Below, one piece after another: positions 36,758 through 44,961 of a stretch of DNA of 64,000 nt; within the stretch, counting starts at the first letter, position 1; each line of letters starts with the position of its first letter. The position numbers and the translations under genes are program-made. The notes under the pieces are model-generated. The model was not told where the DNA came from and ran no database searches. It saw only the letters and a list, made by a program, of their open reading frames with translations. This stretch comes from Pseudomonas sp. ADAK13 (GTDB lineage Bacteria > Pseudomonadota > Gammaproteobacteria > Pseudomonadales > Pseudomonadaceae). Location of the stretch: contig NZ_CP052860.1 in assembly GCF_012935715.1 (NCBI RefSeq), positions 4,960,001 to 5,024,000 on the forward strand, in the 5' to 3' direction.

Positions 36758-37681
36758 ATGTCGTCACTGACACCCCTGAACCAACTGATCACCCGCTTTC
36801 AGGAGCAGACGCCGATTCGCGCCAGCTCCCTGATCATCACCTTGTACGGGGACGCCATCGAGCCCCACGGCGGGACGGTGTGGCTGGGCAGCCTGATCCA
36901 GTTGCTCGAACCCATCGGCATCAATGAACGGCTGATCCGCACCTCGATCTTCCGCCTGACCAAGGAAGGCTGGCTGACCGCCGAGAAAGTCGGACGCCGC
37001 AGCTACTACAGCCTGACCGGTGCCGGGCGTCGTCGTTTCGACAAGGCTTTCAAGCGGGTCTACAGCTCCAGCGTGCCGGCGTGGGATGGTTCGTGGTGCC
37101 TGGTGATGCTCACACAGCTGACCCAGGACAAGCGCAAACAGGTGCGTGAAGAGCTGGAGTGGCAAGGTTTTGGTGCGATTGCCCCGACCGTGCTGGCCTG
37201 CCCGCGCAGCGACCGCGCCGACGTCAACGCCACGTTGCTCGACCTCGGTGCCCAGGAAGACACCATCGTCTTCGAGACCACGGCGCAGGATGTACTGGCG
37301 TCCAAGGCCCTGCGGGTGCAGGTGCGCGAGAGCTGGAACATCGAGGAGCTGGCGGCCCATTACAGCGAGTTCATCCAACTGTTCCGACCGCTCTGGCAAG
37401 CGCTTCGCGAGCAGGAACAGCTTGCGCCTGCCGACTGTTTCCTGGCACGGGTCCTGCTTATTCATGAATACCGCAAACTGCTGCTGCGCGACCCGCAATT
37501 GCCCGACGAATTGCTCCCCGGCGATTGGGAAGGCCGCGCCGCCCGCCAGTTGTGCCGCAATATTTACCGGTTGATCTACGCCAAGGCCGAGGAATGGCTG
37601 AACAGCGCGCTGGAAACTGCCGACGGCCCGTTGCCGGACGTTGGCGAGAGTTTTTACCGGCGGTTCGGAGGCCTGAAATAA
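36758..37681 (+). CDS. paaX: Phenylacetate pathway repressor PaaX
   Basis: 307 residues. N-terminal winged helix (about 1-90: LITRFQEQTPIRASSLIITLYGDAIEPHGGTVWLGSLIQLLEP ... IRTSIFRLTKEGWLTAEKVGRRSYYSLT), a central PaaX domain and a C-terminal helical part. It represses paa promoters and is released by phenylacetyl-CoA. It lies 61 bp after paaY and 76 bp before feaR. The operator candidates are the GYGATAC repeats. Confidence 0.92.
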   Translation: MSSLTPLNQLITRFQEQTPIRASSLIITLYGDAIEPHGGTVWLGSLIQLLEPIGINERLIRTSIFRLTKEGWLTAEKVGRRSYYSLTGAGRRRFDKAFKRVYSSSVPAWDGSWCLVMLTQLTQDKRKQVREELEWQGFGAIAPTVLACPRSDRADVNATLLDLGAQEDTIVFETTAQDVLASKALRVQVRESWNIEELAAHYSEFIQLFRPLWQALREQEQLAPADCFLARVLLIHEYRKLLLRDPQLPDELLPGDWEGRAARQLCRNIYRLIYAKAEEWLNSALETADGPLPDVGESFYRRFGGLK

Positions 37682-37757
37682 GGAGCGACGCTGTTCAGGA
37701 GAACGGGTGGAGTGATGTGGCGTAGAGAATAAAAATAAGCCTGCGTGAGGCCTGAAC

Positions 37758-38672
37758 ATGATGTCTTCAATTGCACAGCGCTGTGATGGGTTCGACCAAT
37801 GGATCCATCAGATCAATCAGATCTGCGGCGCGTTTGATGCGCAAATCCTGGGGGATGGTTTTTCCGGGCAGATCCGCGAATACCAGAGCGGCGCGCTGAA
37901 GCTCAGCTTTGTCGACGCCTGCCAGGCGCGGCTGTTTCGTACCCCCACGCAAATCGCGGCGGGCGAGGGCGGCAAGTACTTTGCGGTGTTCCAGCTCGAC
38001 GGTACGGCCGGCATGGCCCAGGGCGACAGCAAGGCGCTGTTGCGTGCGGGCGACATCACCCTGATCGATGCCGCGCACCCCAGTGATTTCACCTACAGCG
38101 AGAACTCGCGGCAGTTGTCGCTGATCCTGCCGTCGTACCTGGTGGAGCAGACCTTGCGCTTCAACCCGGTCAAATGCGGGCACCGGATCGAGGCGACATC
38201 GCCGATGGCGATGCTCTCCCGCCAACTGATTCTGGAAGCGACCCGCCAGGACAACCTGACCTTGCAGGAAAGTGAAGCGACGCTGGAGGCGATCATCAAT
38301 TTGTTGCGCCCGGCCATCAGCCAGGCGGGCGAAGGTAGCGACGCCCATGAACGGGTGTTTCGCAAGACCCTGGAGTGCATCGACCAACACATTCGCTCCG
38401 AAGAGCTGTGCCCTGAATGGCTGGCGCGGGAGGTGGGAATGTCGGTGCGCGGGCTGTACCGGATCTTTGCGCGCAAGGGTTTGGTGGTGGCGCGGTACAT
38501 CAAGAACCGGCGGCTGGATTTGTGTGCCGAGTCGCTGCGCCAGTCCAGGGTGGAGGAGAAGCTTTCGGTGCTGGGGTATTCGTGGGGGTTTTCGGATTCC
38601 AGCTACTTTTCGACGGCGTTCAAGTCGCGGTTTGGCATTGCGCCGGGTGAGTACCGCAAGCAACACACCTGA
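37758..38672 (+). CDS. feaR: AraC-family activator FeaR (aromatic amine catabolism)
   Basis: 304 residues. An N-terminal cupin-like AraC-binding domain (about 1-190; FDQWIHQINQICGAFDAQ, YFAVFQLDGTAGMAQGD, RQLSLILP) and a C-terminal double helix-turn-helix (205-300; LAREVGMSVRGLYRIFARKGL, LSVLGYSWGFSDSSYFSTAFKSRFGIAPGEYRK). FeaR activates amine oxidase and phenylacetaldehyde dehydrogenase genes in E. coli. Here it lies at the end of the convergent aau operon and is the natural activator for it. A second, clearly paralogous gene is at 53327, with a matching leader (AATAAAAA then CGTGAGGCCT) before both starts. Confidence 0.83.
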   Translation: MMSSIAQRCDGFDQWIHQINQICGAFDAQILGDGFSGQIREYQSGALKLSFVDACQARLFRTPTQIAAGEGGKYFAVFQLDGTAGMAQGDSKALLRAGDITLIDAAHPSDFTYSENSRQLSLILPSYLVEQTLRFNPVKCGHRIEATSPMAMLSRQLILEATRQDNLTLQESEATLEAIINLLRPAISQAGEGSDAHERVFRKTLECIDQHIRSEELCPEWLAREVGMSVRGLYRIFARKGLVVARYIKNRRLDLCAESLRQSRVEEKLSVLGYSWGFSDSSYFSTAFKSRFGIAPGEYRKQHT

Positions 38673-38693
38673 TCAGGGGATACGCCGATCAAA

Positions 38694-38820
38694 AATGTGG
38701 GAACGGGCTTGCTGTGGTGAGCGGGCTTGCCCCGCGTTGGGCTGCGAAGCAGCCCCATCAATCTGTGGTGAACCCGACGGGGGACAAGCCCCTCACCACA
38801 GCAAGCCCGCTCCCACATTT
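38694..38820. repeat. Twin REP palindrome between feaR and the cytochrome gene
   Basis: A nested palindrome: AATGTGGGAACGGGCTTGCT at the left pairs with AGCAAGCCCGCTCCCACATT at the right, with TGGGCTGCGAAGCAGCCCCA in the centre. A nearly identical unit is at 51257-51420. It separates two convergent genes and may act as terminator. Confidence 0.7.
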
Positions 38821-38834
38821 GGATCGCGTTTCGT

Positions 38835-39356
38835 TCAGTTGGGCATTCCGTCTTCGATCGCAATCCCTTGGGCACGCATCTCCTTGATCAACCCCGCCCG
38901 CGTCCCCGGCAGATTGAGCATTGCCTTGTGCCGCAACTCAGTCACCTCCGCCGCGCTATAAGGTTTGTAATCCACCGGCGTACTCTTGCCCGCCATCCCG
39001 TCCGGGCGCATCAGCCAGTTCAGCAGGTCCGCCAGTTGCCCATCGTTCAGCGCCGACTGTGACATCCCCGGCACGCGCACCAAAAACTCCCGGCCTCCCG
39101 GCACCTTCAGAAAGTTGCCGACAAACCCGGTCATCCTCGGCGTGTCGTTCGCCGCCGAGCCCATGCCGCTGCCCAGATGACAGCCGGCACATTGCAGCTG
39201 ATAGTTGGTCGCCACGCTGTACCCGGCCTGGGCGATGGGCGTTTGCGGCGATTCATTACCTGGTGCGTGCTTCTGGTTCGGATTGGGAATCGCCCGTGCC
39301 TGGGCGAGCGGGGCGGCGAAGACACACATCAAGCTCAGCAAAAACAACGTACGCAT
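38835..39356 (-). CDS. Periplasmic monohaem c-type cytochrome of the aau cluster
   Basis: 173 residues. Signal peptide about 1-20 (cleavage after AQARA), one haem motif CAGCH (56-60) and methionine-rich stretches that could supply the axial ligand (RVPGMSQSAL). It ends the minus-strand aauB-E-D-A run. A small monohaem cytochrome gene directly after aauA is also described in the Alcaligenes faecalis aau cluster. It may carry electrons from the amine dehydrogenase, or serve in TTQ maturation in place of the absent MauG; neither is shown by the sequence. Confidence 0.82.
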   Translation of the reverse strand: MRTLFLLSLMCVFAAPLAQARAIPNPNQKHAPGNESPQTPIAQAGYSVATNYQLQCAGCHLGSGMGSAANDTPRMTGFVGNFLKVPGGREFLVRVPGMSQSALNDGQLADLLNWLMRPDGMAGKSTPVDYKPYSAAEVTELRHKAMLNLPGTRAGLIKEMRAQGIAIEDGMPN

Positions 39357-39377
39357 GACAAGCCTCTTTGCACTGAC

Positions 39378-39475
39378 CTGTGGCGAGGGAGCTTGCTCCC
39401 GTTGGGCTGCGCAGCGGCCCTAAGATCTTTGGGAGCGCTTCGCACTCCAGCGGGAGCAAGCTCCCTCGCCACAGG
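39378..39475. repeat. REP palindrome pair between aauA and the cytochrome gene
   Basis: CTGTGGCGAGGGAGCTTGCT at the left is matched by the inverted copy at the right (AGCAAGCTCCCTCGCCACAG), with inner CGTTGGGCTGCGCAGCGGCC. A related palindrome is at 52185-52275. Confidence 0.7.
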
Positions 39476-39481
39476 GGTGAG

Positions 39482-40003
39482 TTAAACCGCGACGCCGCGA
39501 ATGATCGAGACCGTGCAGTGGTAGATGTGGGATTTAGCGGCCAGGCACCAGTTCACATCGTTGTTGTTGAACGGGCGGTACGCCGGTTCTTCACTGTCGT
39601 TACGCGTGCACGCGCACTGGGCGCAGCTTTGCTTACCGCAGCAGTCGTTATAGGAAATGATGTAGTCCTTGCCATCCGCCGGGTTGCGGCAGGTGCCGAT
39701 CCAGGTCACCTGGGACGCCTCGGTGCCGGGTGGGCAGGACGTCACCGAACCGCCGCAGCAACTGCACAGGAAGCCGTCGATGGAGCAGTAGCGCCAGTAG
39801 TCGCAGCTGTTCGGGTCGCCCGGGTCACCGGCTTTCGGGTTATCGGCGGCCAGCGCCTTGCTGGTGCGGTCCAGGGGCAGCAGCAGGGGCAAGGCGGCGC
39901 CTGCGACCATCAGCGAACCCATGCGGGCCAACAGTTTGCGCCGTGACGTGGTGTCGGCCAGGCGACGGGTCGAGCGCTCGAATAACAGATCCAGCAATTT
40001 CAT
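39482..40003 (-). CDS. aauA: Aromatic amine dehydrogenase small (TTQ) subunit AauA
   Basis: 173 residues. A twin-arginine-like leader (TSRRKLLARMGSLMVAGAA) precedes a cysteine-rich mature chain typical of methylamine/aromatic amine dehydrogenase light chains: CDYWRYCSIDGFLCSCCGG, TSCPPGTE, then TWIGTCRNPADG and NDVNWCLAAKSHIYHCTVS. W101 and W152 align with the two tryptophans cross-linked to form tryptophan tryptophylquinone, and D120 (SYNDCCG) with the active-site base. Together with AauB it oxidises phenethylamine, tyramine or tryptamine to the aldehyde in the periplasm. It resembles AADH more than methylamine dehydrogenase by context (FeaR, paa, aldehyde dehydrogenase). Confidence 0.88.
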   Translation of the reverse strand: MKLLDLLFERSTRRLADTTSRRKLLARMGSLMVAGAALPLLLPLDRTSKALAADNPKAGDPGDPNSCDYWRYCSIDGFLCSCCGGSVTSCPPGTEASQVTWIGTCRNPADGKDYIISYNDCCGKQSCAQCACTRNDSEEPAYRPFNNNDVNWCLAAKSHIYHCTVSIIRGVAV

Positions 40004-40022
40004 GAGAGTCTCCCTGCCTTAA

Positions 40023-40643
40023 TCAGTGGCTATGGCCGTGGCTGTGGTCGTGGGGCTGCGGCTGGCTGTTGAGGTATTCCTGCAGCGTGGCGCTTTTCAG
40101 GTGTTCGACTTCGAACAGGCTGTCCAGGTGCTCGCGGGAATTGACCAGGCCCTTGGCGCGCAAGGTGCCGCTCTTGTCGATCAGCGCGGCATACGGCAGC
40201 TTGCCGATCTGGTAGGTCATGCCGACTTCCGGGCCGACCACGTAGGTGACGTCGTCCAGCTTGTGCTCGGTGATCAGCGCTTGCTGGGCTTCCATGTCGC
40301 CGTCGCTGATAAACACCACATCAAGGCGGTCAGCCTGCTCCTTGGCGATGGATTTGATCGCCGGCAACAGGGATTTGCAGATCGGGCAGGTCGGCGAGAG
40401 GAAGAACAGCAACTGGTTCTTCTCACCGGCATAGCCGAAGTTCACCGGGCGACCCTTACGGTCGGAAGCAGTGACTTGCGGCGCCGGCTCATTCACCGCC
40501 ACGCCCTTGTCCACCATCAGCGCGCCGGCCGGGGCGATGCGCCCGTGCAGTACACCAATCTGGCGCACCAGGCCCATCACGGCAAACGCCAGTGCCAGCA
40601 GCAGGACCCACAGCAGTACGTTGGAAACAATCAGGCCTTCCAT
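40023..40643 (-). CDS. aauD: AauD/MauD, thioredoxin-like disulfide maturation protein
   Basis: 206 residues. One N-terminal membrane anchor (about 8-28) and a periplasmic thioredoxin fold with CPIC at 86-89 (LLFFLSPTCPICKSLLPAI). MauD-type proteins are needed to form the six disulfides of the small subunit. The C-terminus carries an unusual histidine-rich tail, HDHSHGHSH, which might bind metal. Placed between aauE and aauA as in known aau/mau operons. Confidence 0.88.
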   Translation of the reverse strand: MEGLIVSNVLLWVLLLALAFAVMGLVRQIGVLHGRIAPAGALMVDKGVAVNEPAPQVTASDRKGRPVNFGYAGEKNQLLFFLSPTCPICKSLLPAIKSIAKEQADRLDVVFISDGDMEAQQALITEHKLDDVTYVVGPEVGMTYQIGKLPYAALIDKSGTLRAKGLVNSREHLDSLFEVEHLKSATLQEYLNSQPQPHDHSHGHSH

Positions 40644-40646
40644 TGA

Positions 40647-41186
40647 TCACCTACCAATCAGTTTGAGCAGAAGAGGGGAGTTCGCCAGCAGGCCATCGGC
40701 TGCGGCGTAAATCAGCAGCGCGACAGCGCTGGCGGCAACAGTGACGAAGCCGTCGAAAAAGCCGAGGTTACGGGCGATCGGCAACACGCTGGCCAGCAGG
40801 GCCACGGCCACCAGTGCGCCGTTGCGCAGCAGCAGGATCGGTCGCAACGGCTGCGCCTGGTCGGGCCCGGCGCAACCGCAGTCGATGTTCCGGCGACCGC
40901 GCCACAGGTTGATGCCAATCGCGGCGGCGTACAGCGCAATCAGGCCGGCGGCACTGAGGGCTGCCCAGGAACGGGTCGCCGGTACCAGCAGCGCAAAGGC
41001 AATCACCAACTCCAGTACCGGAATCACCCGGGCGCCGGGACGGATCACCGCCTCGGGCAGTAACTGGTAGTCCGCCAGTTGCCGGGCAAAGCGTGCCGGT
41101 GCGCGCAACTTGTGGGTTGCGGCACTGGCCAGCAACACCGCAATGGCGAGGGCGCTGGCAATGATGAAGATCGGGTCGATATGCAT
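40647..41186 (-). CDS. aauE: AauE/MauE integral membrane maturation protein
   Basis: 179 residues, four to five membrane helices, of the MauE/DoxX-like family. It has ATHKLRAPARFARQLADYQLLPE near the N-terminus and a conserved cysteine pair in RNIDCGCAGPDQAQ. It works with AauD in small-subunit processing. It stops 3 bp before aauD. Confidence 0.87.
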   Translation of the reverse strand: MHIDPIFIIASALAIAVLLASAATHKLRAPARFARQLADYQLLPEAVIRPGARVIPVLELVIAFALLVPATRSWAALSAAGLIALYAAAIGINLWRGRRNIDCGCAGPDQAQPLRPILLLRNGALVAVALLASVLPIARNLGFFDGFVTVAASAVALLIYAAADGLLANSPLLLKLIGR

Positions 41187-41198
41187 GGCCGAACCTCT

Positions 41199-42347
41199 TT
41201 AGTAGCTCATGATCTGGGTTGCGGTCTTCGCAACCTTGGCCATGCTACCGGTGAGTTTGTTGGTCTTCAGGTCGAAGATCTGCAGGCCGCCTTCGACGTC
41301 GGCGCCCAGCAACAGGGGCTTGTCGTCGCCGGTGGCCTGCATGCTCCAGACCGGCGTCGGGGCTTCCAGGGTGGCTATCTTCTTCATGGTCTTGAGGTCG
41401 TAGGCCCAGATGATAGTGCTGGGGTCTTCCCACTTCATCGGTTCGTGGTTGTCGTGCATCAGCACGTACAGGCGGTTGAGTTTTGGCGCCACGGCCATCA
41501 ACTGCCAGCCGCCGGGTGCCCAGCCGGTTTTCTTTTCCGCGTCGGTGGTGAGTAACCACGATGGCAGGATTTTCGGGGTGTCGCCGGAGAAATCGACAGG
41601 GCGGATGGTGCCGGTGGTGGTGGTGAAGTAGTAAGTGTCACCCACATTCACCGCGCGTTCGTTGAGCTTCTCGGCGTTGGGGTCGAAGAAGTGCGTGCGG
41701 TTGCGTGAGGTTTCCTGGCCCTGGTCGTTGAGGGTGACCACTTGCAGGCTGCCGTCGCCGCACAATGAGGCGAAGCGGCGAGTGCCGACCGGGTAATTGA
41801 GCACGCAGCCCGGGATTGCGATTTCGGCGGTGACGGCGCGGGACTGGGTGTCGACCACGGTGACCGACGTCGACGGGGTGAAGTTGTAGACGTAGACGAA
41901 GCGGTCATCGCCGCTGGTTTTCAGGCCGTAGCGCTGGGTCAGGGATTCGGCGCGTTTGTTCGGGATCAGCACTTCCCACGACGGCGACAGGCTGGAGCTG
42001 TCCCAGGCGGTCAGCACGTCGGTGCGATCGCCACGGGTGCCGCGGGAATAGTAGATATCGGCGCTGTACAGGGTCTTCTGGTCGTGGCTCAGGGCCGAGG
42101 GGGCGGCGAAGCCGGTGGGCACCATGCCGAGGACGCGCTTTTTGTCGGGGTCGACGACGGTGACACGGCCGACCACGAAGCTTTCGAACTCGACGTCTAC
42201 CACGAAGGCGCGGTGGGCTTCCGGCGGGAAGGCCAGGGTGGTCTGGCCGATGGTGTCTGGCGGTAAATCCGCCTGGGCGCTGTTCAAGCCGAGTACAAGC
42301 AGGCCCAGACCCAGCGCTGACTGTACGTTGATCCTGTTGCTTCGCAT
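41199..42347 (-). CDS. aauB: Aromatic amine dehydrogenase large subunit AauB
   Basis: 382 residues with a signal peptide (cleavage near NSAQA). The mature chain is a seven-bladed propeller of the amine dehydrogenase heavy-chain type: RVTVVDPDKKRVLGMVPTGFAAPSALSHDQKTLYSADIYYSRGTRGDRTDV and PTPVWSMQATGDDKPLLLGADVEGGLQIFDLKTNKL. It packs around the TTQ subunit and shapes the substrate channel. ATG at 42347 follows GGGAG. First gene of the operon; its upstream region has TTGGCAGCC and CAGAATCCA words also found upstream of the cytochrome c/aldehyde dehydrogenase genes. Confidence 0.88.
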   Translation of the reverse strand: MRSNRINVQSALGLGLLVLGLNSAQADLPPDTIGQTTLAFPPEAHRAFVVDVEFESFVVGRVTVVDPDKKRVLGMVPTGFAAPSALSHDQKTLYSADIYYSRGTRGDRTDVLTAWDSSSLSPSWEVLIPNKRAESLTQRYGLKTSGDDRFVYVYNFTPSTSVTVVDTQSRAVTAEIAIPGCVLNYPVGTRRFASLCGDGSLQVVTLNDQGQETSRNRTHFFDPNAEKLNERAVNVGDTYYFTTTTGTIRPVDFSGDTPKILPSWLLTTDAEKKTGWAPGGWQLMAVAPKLNRLYVLMHDNHEPMKWEDPSTIIWAYDLKTMKKIATLEAPTPVWSMQATGDDKPLLLGADVEGGLQIFDLKTNKLTGSMAKVAKTATQIMSY

Positions 42348-42490
42348 TAGGGGCACTCCCTGAATTATTGTGTTTTGCTAATCGCGGGTGCTTTGGCAGA
42401 TTCTTGCAAGTGGATTCTGCCTTGTGGGGGGATTGCAAGAATTGTTGTGGCTGCCAAGTGGTTGTGTGTCTGTGCCAATGGTTTGGGGTG
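42348..42490 (-). promoter_or_regulatory. aauB promoter region with FeaR-site candidates
   Basis: On the minus strand TTGGCAGCC (42449-42457) and GGCAGAATCCA (42411-42421) lie 60-110 bp upstream of aauB. The same two words occur at 59954-59962 and 59941-59949. E. coli FeaR is reported to recognise TGNCA-N8-AAA; these sites contain the TGGCA core. No clear -10/-35 pair is assigned. Confidence 0.35.
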
Positions 42491-42494
42491 GGGT

Positions 42495-42808
42495 GTATAT
42501 CCGTTATTTGGGTGATGGCTGATATCGGTTCCGCTCTTACAGCGGGTCACTTTTGAAAGGAGCCCAAAAGTAACCAAAAGGCTCTTGCCCCACCACTCGG
42601 CACCTCGCTTAGGCTCGGTGTGCCCTCACTCCGGCTTTGGAGCGTGGGCCGCCGCGATGGGCCATCCTTGGCCCAGCGCGGCTAACCCGGCGTCCTGCCG
42701 GGTTACCCACGCTCCAAAGCCTGCGTTCGGCCAGCGTGGTTTAACGGGGCGCCTAAGATCAAGATCAAAAGCAGATCAACAGCACAGCGGCCTACCGGCG
42801 TTTTTCAA
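42495..42808. repeat. Composite inverted-repeat element, copy B, left arm
   Basis: Begins GTATATCCGTTATTTGGG and continues with the same blocks as the right arm of copies A and C read backwards (CCGCTCTTACAGCGG, CTTGCCCCACCACTCGGCACC, GGCCAGCGTGGTTTAACGGGG). This copy therefore lies in the opposite orientation to A and C. It is cut at about 42797-42808 by the insertion sequence; the other arm resumes at 44445. Confidence 0.8.
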
Positions 42809-42833
42809 GGTAGTTGTCGCGTTCACCGTCGTA

Positions 42834-43920
42834 CTACGCGGCTTTTATCACCACTGTCAGCTCCCTTTCAGGGTTCAGATACACCGTCCCGATAGGGTTC
42901 CAGTTGCGTGTCTCACCTGACCATCTTTCCGGTCTTCTCTCTCTGGCTTGCCTGTATACCGCATCTCGGCGAGCCAAGATTTCCCGGTCTTTCCCTTCGT
43001 GACGTTGAGCGGGTGTCACGAAGCGGATCCGACTATGACGGTGCACGGTGTTGTACTCAGGTCATAAAATTCCTTACCCAGATACGCGCCTCATCCAGGC
43101 TGGAAAACCCGTCCTGCGGCCACTGCGGGCAGTATTTCAGCGTTCTGAACAACGATTCCGAGTACGGGTTGTCGTTACTGACCCGTGGTCTACCGCGAGA
43201 CGGCGTGATGCCCAAGTCGTACATCTTGGTTAGTAGCGTTAACGATTTCATCGGCGCACCGTTGTCCGAGTGAAGCACCAACGGCTGGAGCCAACACTTT
43301 TCCTGAGTCACGCTTCGTTGCAGCAACGCGGCTGCTTTTTCACCGCTTTCTGCTTCGTAAACTTCCCAACCCACCGCCTTCCGGCTGTAGATATCCTCGA
43401 TCAGATAGAGGTAGTAAAACTTTCCGCGAACCGGTGACGGCAAGTAAGTGATGTCCCATGACCACACTTGATTGGCGGCGGTCGCCGCATAAGTCGTGGG
43501 CGCCTCATGACGATGCGGCCGCTTGGCACGCGAGCGATGTTGCTGCTGACCTGCCGCGTGCAGTACGCGATAAAATGTCGCCTCCGAGGCCATGTAACGC
43601 CCCTCGTCAGCCAGCTGTGGCACGATTTGGCTCGGCGGCAGATGCGCATAGGTTTTGCTGTTGCACAGCGTCACGATACTTTGCCGTTCAAGCTCACTGA
43701 GTGCGTTGTTCGGCATCCGCCTGAGCGTCGTCGTGCGCCCATCCGCCAAGATTTCTTCCGGCAAATTCCAGCGTTGCAGTGTCCTCAGTGAAAGGCCTAC
43801 CTCCTGACAAGCAGGCGCCCTGCGGGCGCCCGCCAGGATGGCTTCATTGAGCCAACCAACGAGTAAATACCGTTCTGGCAACAAGGTCAGTTGTCCTCGT
43901 CGTCGCTCCCCAGTAGGCAT
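42834..43920 (-). pseudogene. IS3-family transposase orfB, frameshifted near its 3' end
   Basis: The first 287 codons (from 43920) encode an IS3 OrfB catalytic core with the DDE residues in WSWDITYLPSPVRGKFYYLY, VLHSDNGAPMKS and NPYSESLFRTLKYCPQWP. At about 43057 the frame meets TGA after ARIWVRNFMT. In a neighbouring frame the expected continuation follows (HRHSRIRFVTPAQRH ... to a stop at 42834). The DNA reads ACCTGAGTACAACACC where ACCTGGTACAACACC (W-Y-N-T) is expected, i.e. one extra A. The last 70 or so residues are thus detached and the transposase is probably dead, unless this is a sequencing error. Confidence 0.8.
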
Positions 43921-44392
43921 TGAGCTTTTTTCTCAGCACCAGTAACGCCGCCGTCTCGGCCAGCGCCGCATCCTTGCGGCGTAGTTCGCGCTCAAGCTCA
44001 CGGATCCTTTTTTTATCATCCCGTGACTGCCCTGAACTCGCCGTTTTCGCAGCTGGTTTTTGGGTGCTACTGGCGATAAACGCATTACGCCAATCGGTAA
44101 TCTGCTCGGGAAAAATACCTTTTCTTCGGCAATATTCACCGATCTCCAGTTCCGACAGCGAACCGGTCTCTATGATGACCGTCAGTTTGGATTCGGCTGA
44201 CCAATTTTCGGCGGGTTGTTTAGCGTCGGACAATTGCGTTCCTCTGGCAGCAGCTTGTTTGCGCCAATAATGGAGAGACATATCGCTGCAACCTTCGCGG
44301 CGAGCGACCTCCGCTGCTGAAAGGCTCAGGGGCGGAAGCATCATTTTCAGCAGTGCGGCTTTACGTTCATCTGAGTAGAAAGGCATGACCAT
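43844..44392 (-). CDS. IS3-family transposase orfA (helix-turn-helix protein)
   Basis: 182 residues. Helix-turn-helix region LSLSAAEVARREGCSDMSLHYWRKQA and a second HTH-like part, ELEIGEYCRRKGIFPEQITDWRNAFI, followed by a coiled-coil (DDKKRIRELERELRRKDAALAETAALLVLRKK) typical of IS3 OrfA leucine zippers. It overlaps orfB by about 77 bp in another frame, as needed for the programmed -1 frameshift that makes OrfAB in this family. A second ATG two codons downstream (44386) is an alternative start. Confidence 0.8.
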   Translation of the reverse strand: MVMPFYSDERKAALLKMMLPPLSLSAAEVARREGCSDMSLHYWRKQAAARGTQLSDAKQPAENWSAESKLTVIIETGSLSELEIGEYCRRKGIFPEQITDWRNAFIASSTQKPAAKTASSGQSRDDKKRIRELERELRRKDAALAETAALLVLRKKLNAYWGATTRTTDLVARTVFTRWLAQ

Positions 44393-44444
44393 ACTCTTGC
44401 CGCCCCCGAAATGTGTTCAAAAAGCGGTGGACGCGACAACTACC

Positions 44445-44952
44445 CTGACACCGGGGGTCAAGATCAAAATCTAAAGCCAGAGCGGGCACGGTCAAAAATG
44501 TGGGAGCTGGCTTGCCTGCGATAGCATCAACTGGTTGTACCTGAAAAACCGAGGTGTCTGCATCGCAGGCAAGCCAGCTCCCACAGAAAAGCAGACCTGC
44601 AGCAGTTTCAGATTTGGTTTTCGCTTTGGCTTTTGATCTGGCTTCTACCACTCAAGCCGGCCTGTAGGCCGCTGTGCTCTTGCTTTTGATCTTGATCTGA
44701 CTGCCCCAATAAGCCCGAGGCCGAACGCAGGGATTGAGGAGCGGGTAAACCGGCAGGACGCCGGTTTAGCCGCGACGGGGCAGGGACGCCCCGTCGCGGC
44801 GGCCCGCGGAGCAATGCCGGAGTGAGGGAACACCGAGCCTCGGCGAGGTGCCGACAGGCGGGGCAGAGCCCTTTGCTTACTTTGGGGCTTTTCCAAAGTG
44901 AGTCGCTGTAAGAGCGAAACCCTAAGCCGCCGTTACCCAAATAACGGATATG
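44445..44952. repeat. Composite inverted-repeat element, copy B, right arm
   Basis: Resumes TCAAGATCAAAATCTAAAG after the insertion sequence. It contains the central twin REP hairpin (44501-44585), the GGCCTACAGGCCGGCTTGAG-type block, the GGGGCAGGGACGCCCCGTC hairpin and ends AACGGATATG. Same content as the left arms of copies A and C in reverse. No gene lies here. Confidence 0.8.
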
Positions 44953-44961
44953 CCCCCAATC

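Larger units (their letters stand above)
42809..44444 (-). mobile_element. IS3-family insertion sequence inside repeat copy B
   Basis: About 1,636 bp bounded by 20-bp inverted ends differing at one base (GGTAGTTGTCGCGTTCACCG at 42809-42828 and the complement of GGTAGTTGTCGCGTCCACCG at 44425-44444). It contains orfA and orfB on the minus strand with the DDE triad of IS3 transposases. It lies within the composite repeat: the left arm stops just before it and the right arm resumes just after. No target-site duplication is visible and about 35 bp of the repeat are missing at the junction, so insertion was probably followed by a small deletion. It looks inactive because orfB is frameshifted. Confidence 0.85.

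Noticed and set aside
39482..42347. Methylamine dehydrogenase instead of aromatic amine dehydrogenase
   Set aside because: The subunits are homologous, but FeaR, paa, the aldehyde dehydrogenase and the iac genes all favour aromatic amines. This remains a context-based choice.
42809..44444. Direct target-site duplication flanking the insertion sequence
   Set aside because: The bases next to both ends do not match (TTTTTCAA versus CTGACACC); a deletion at the junction is more likely.
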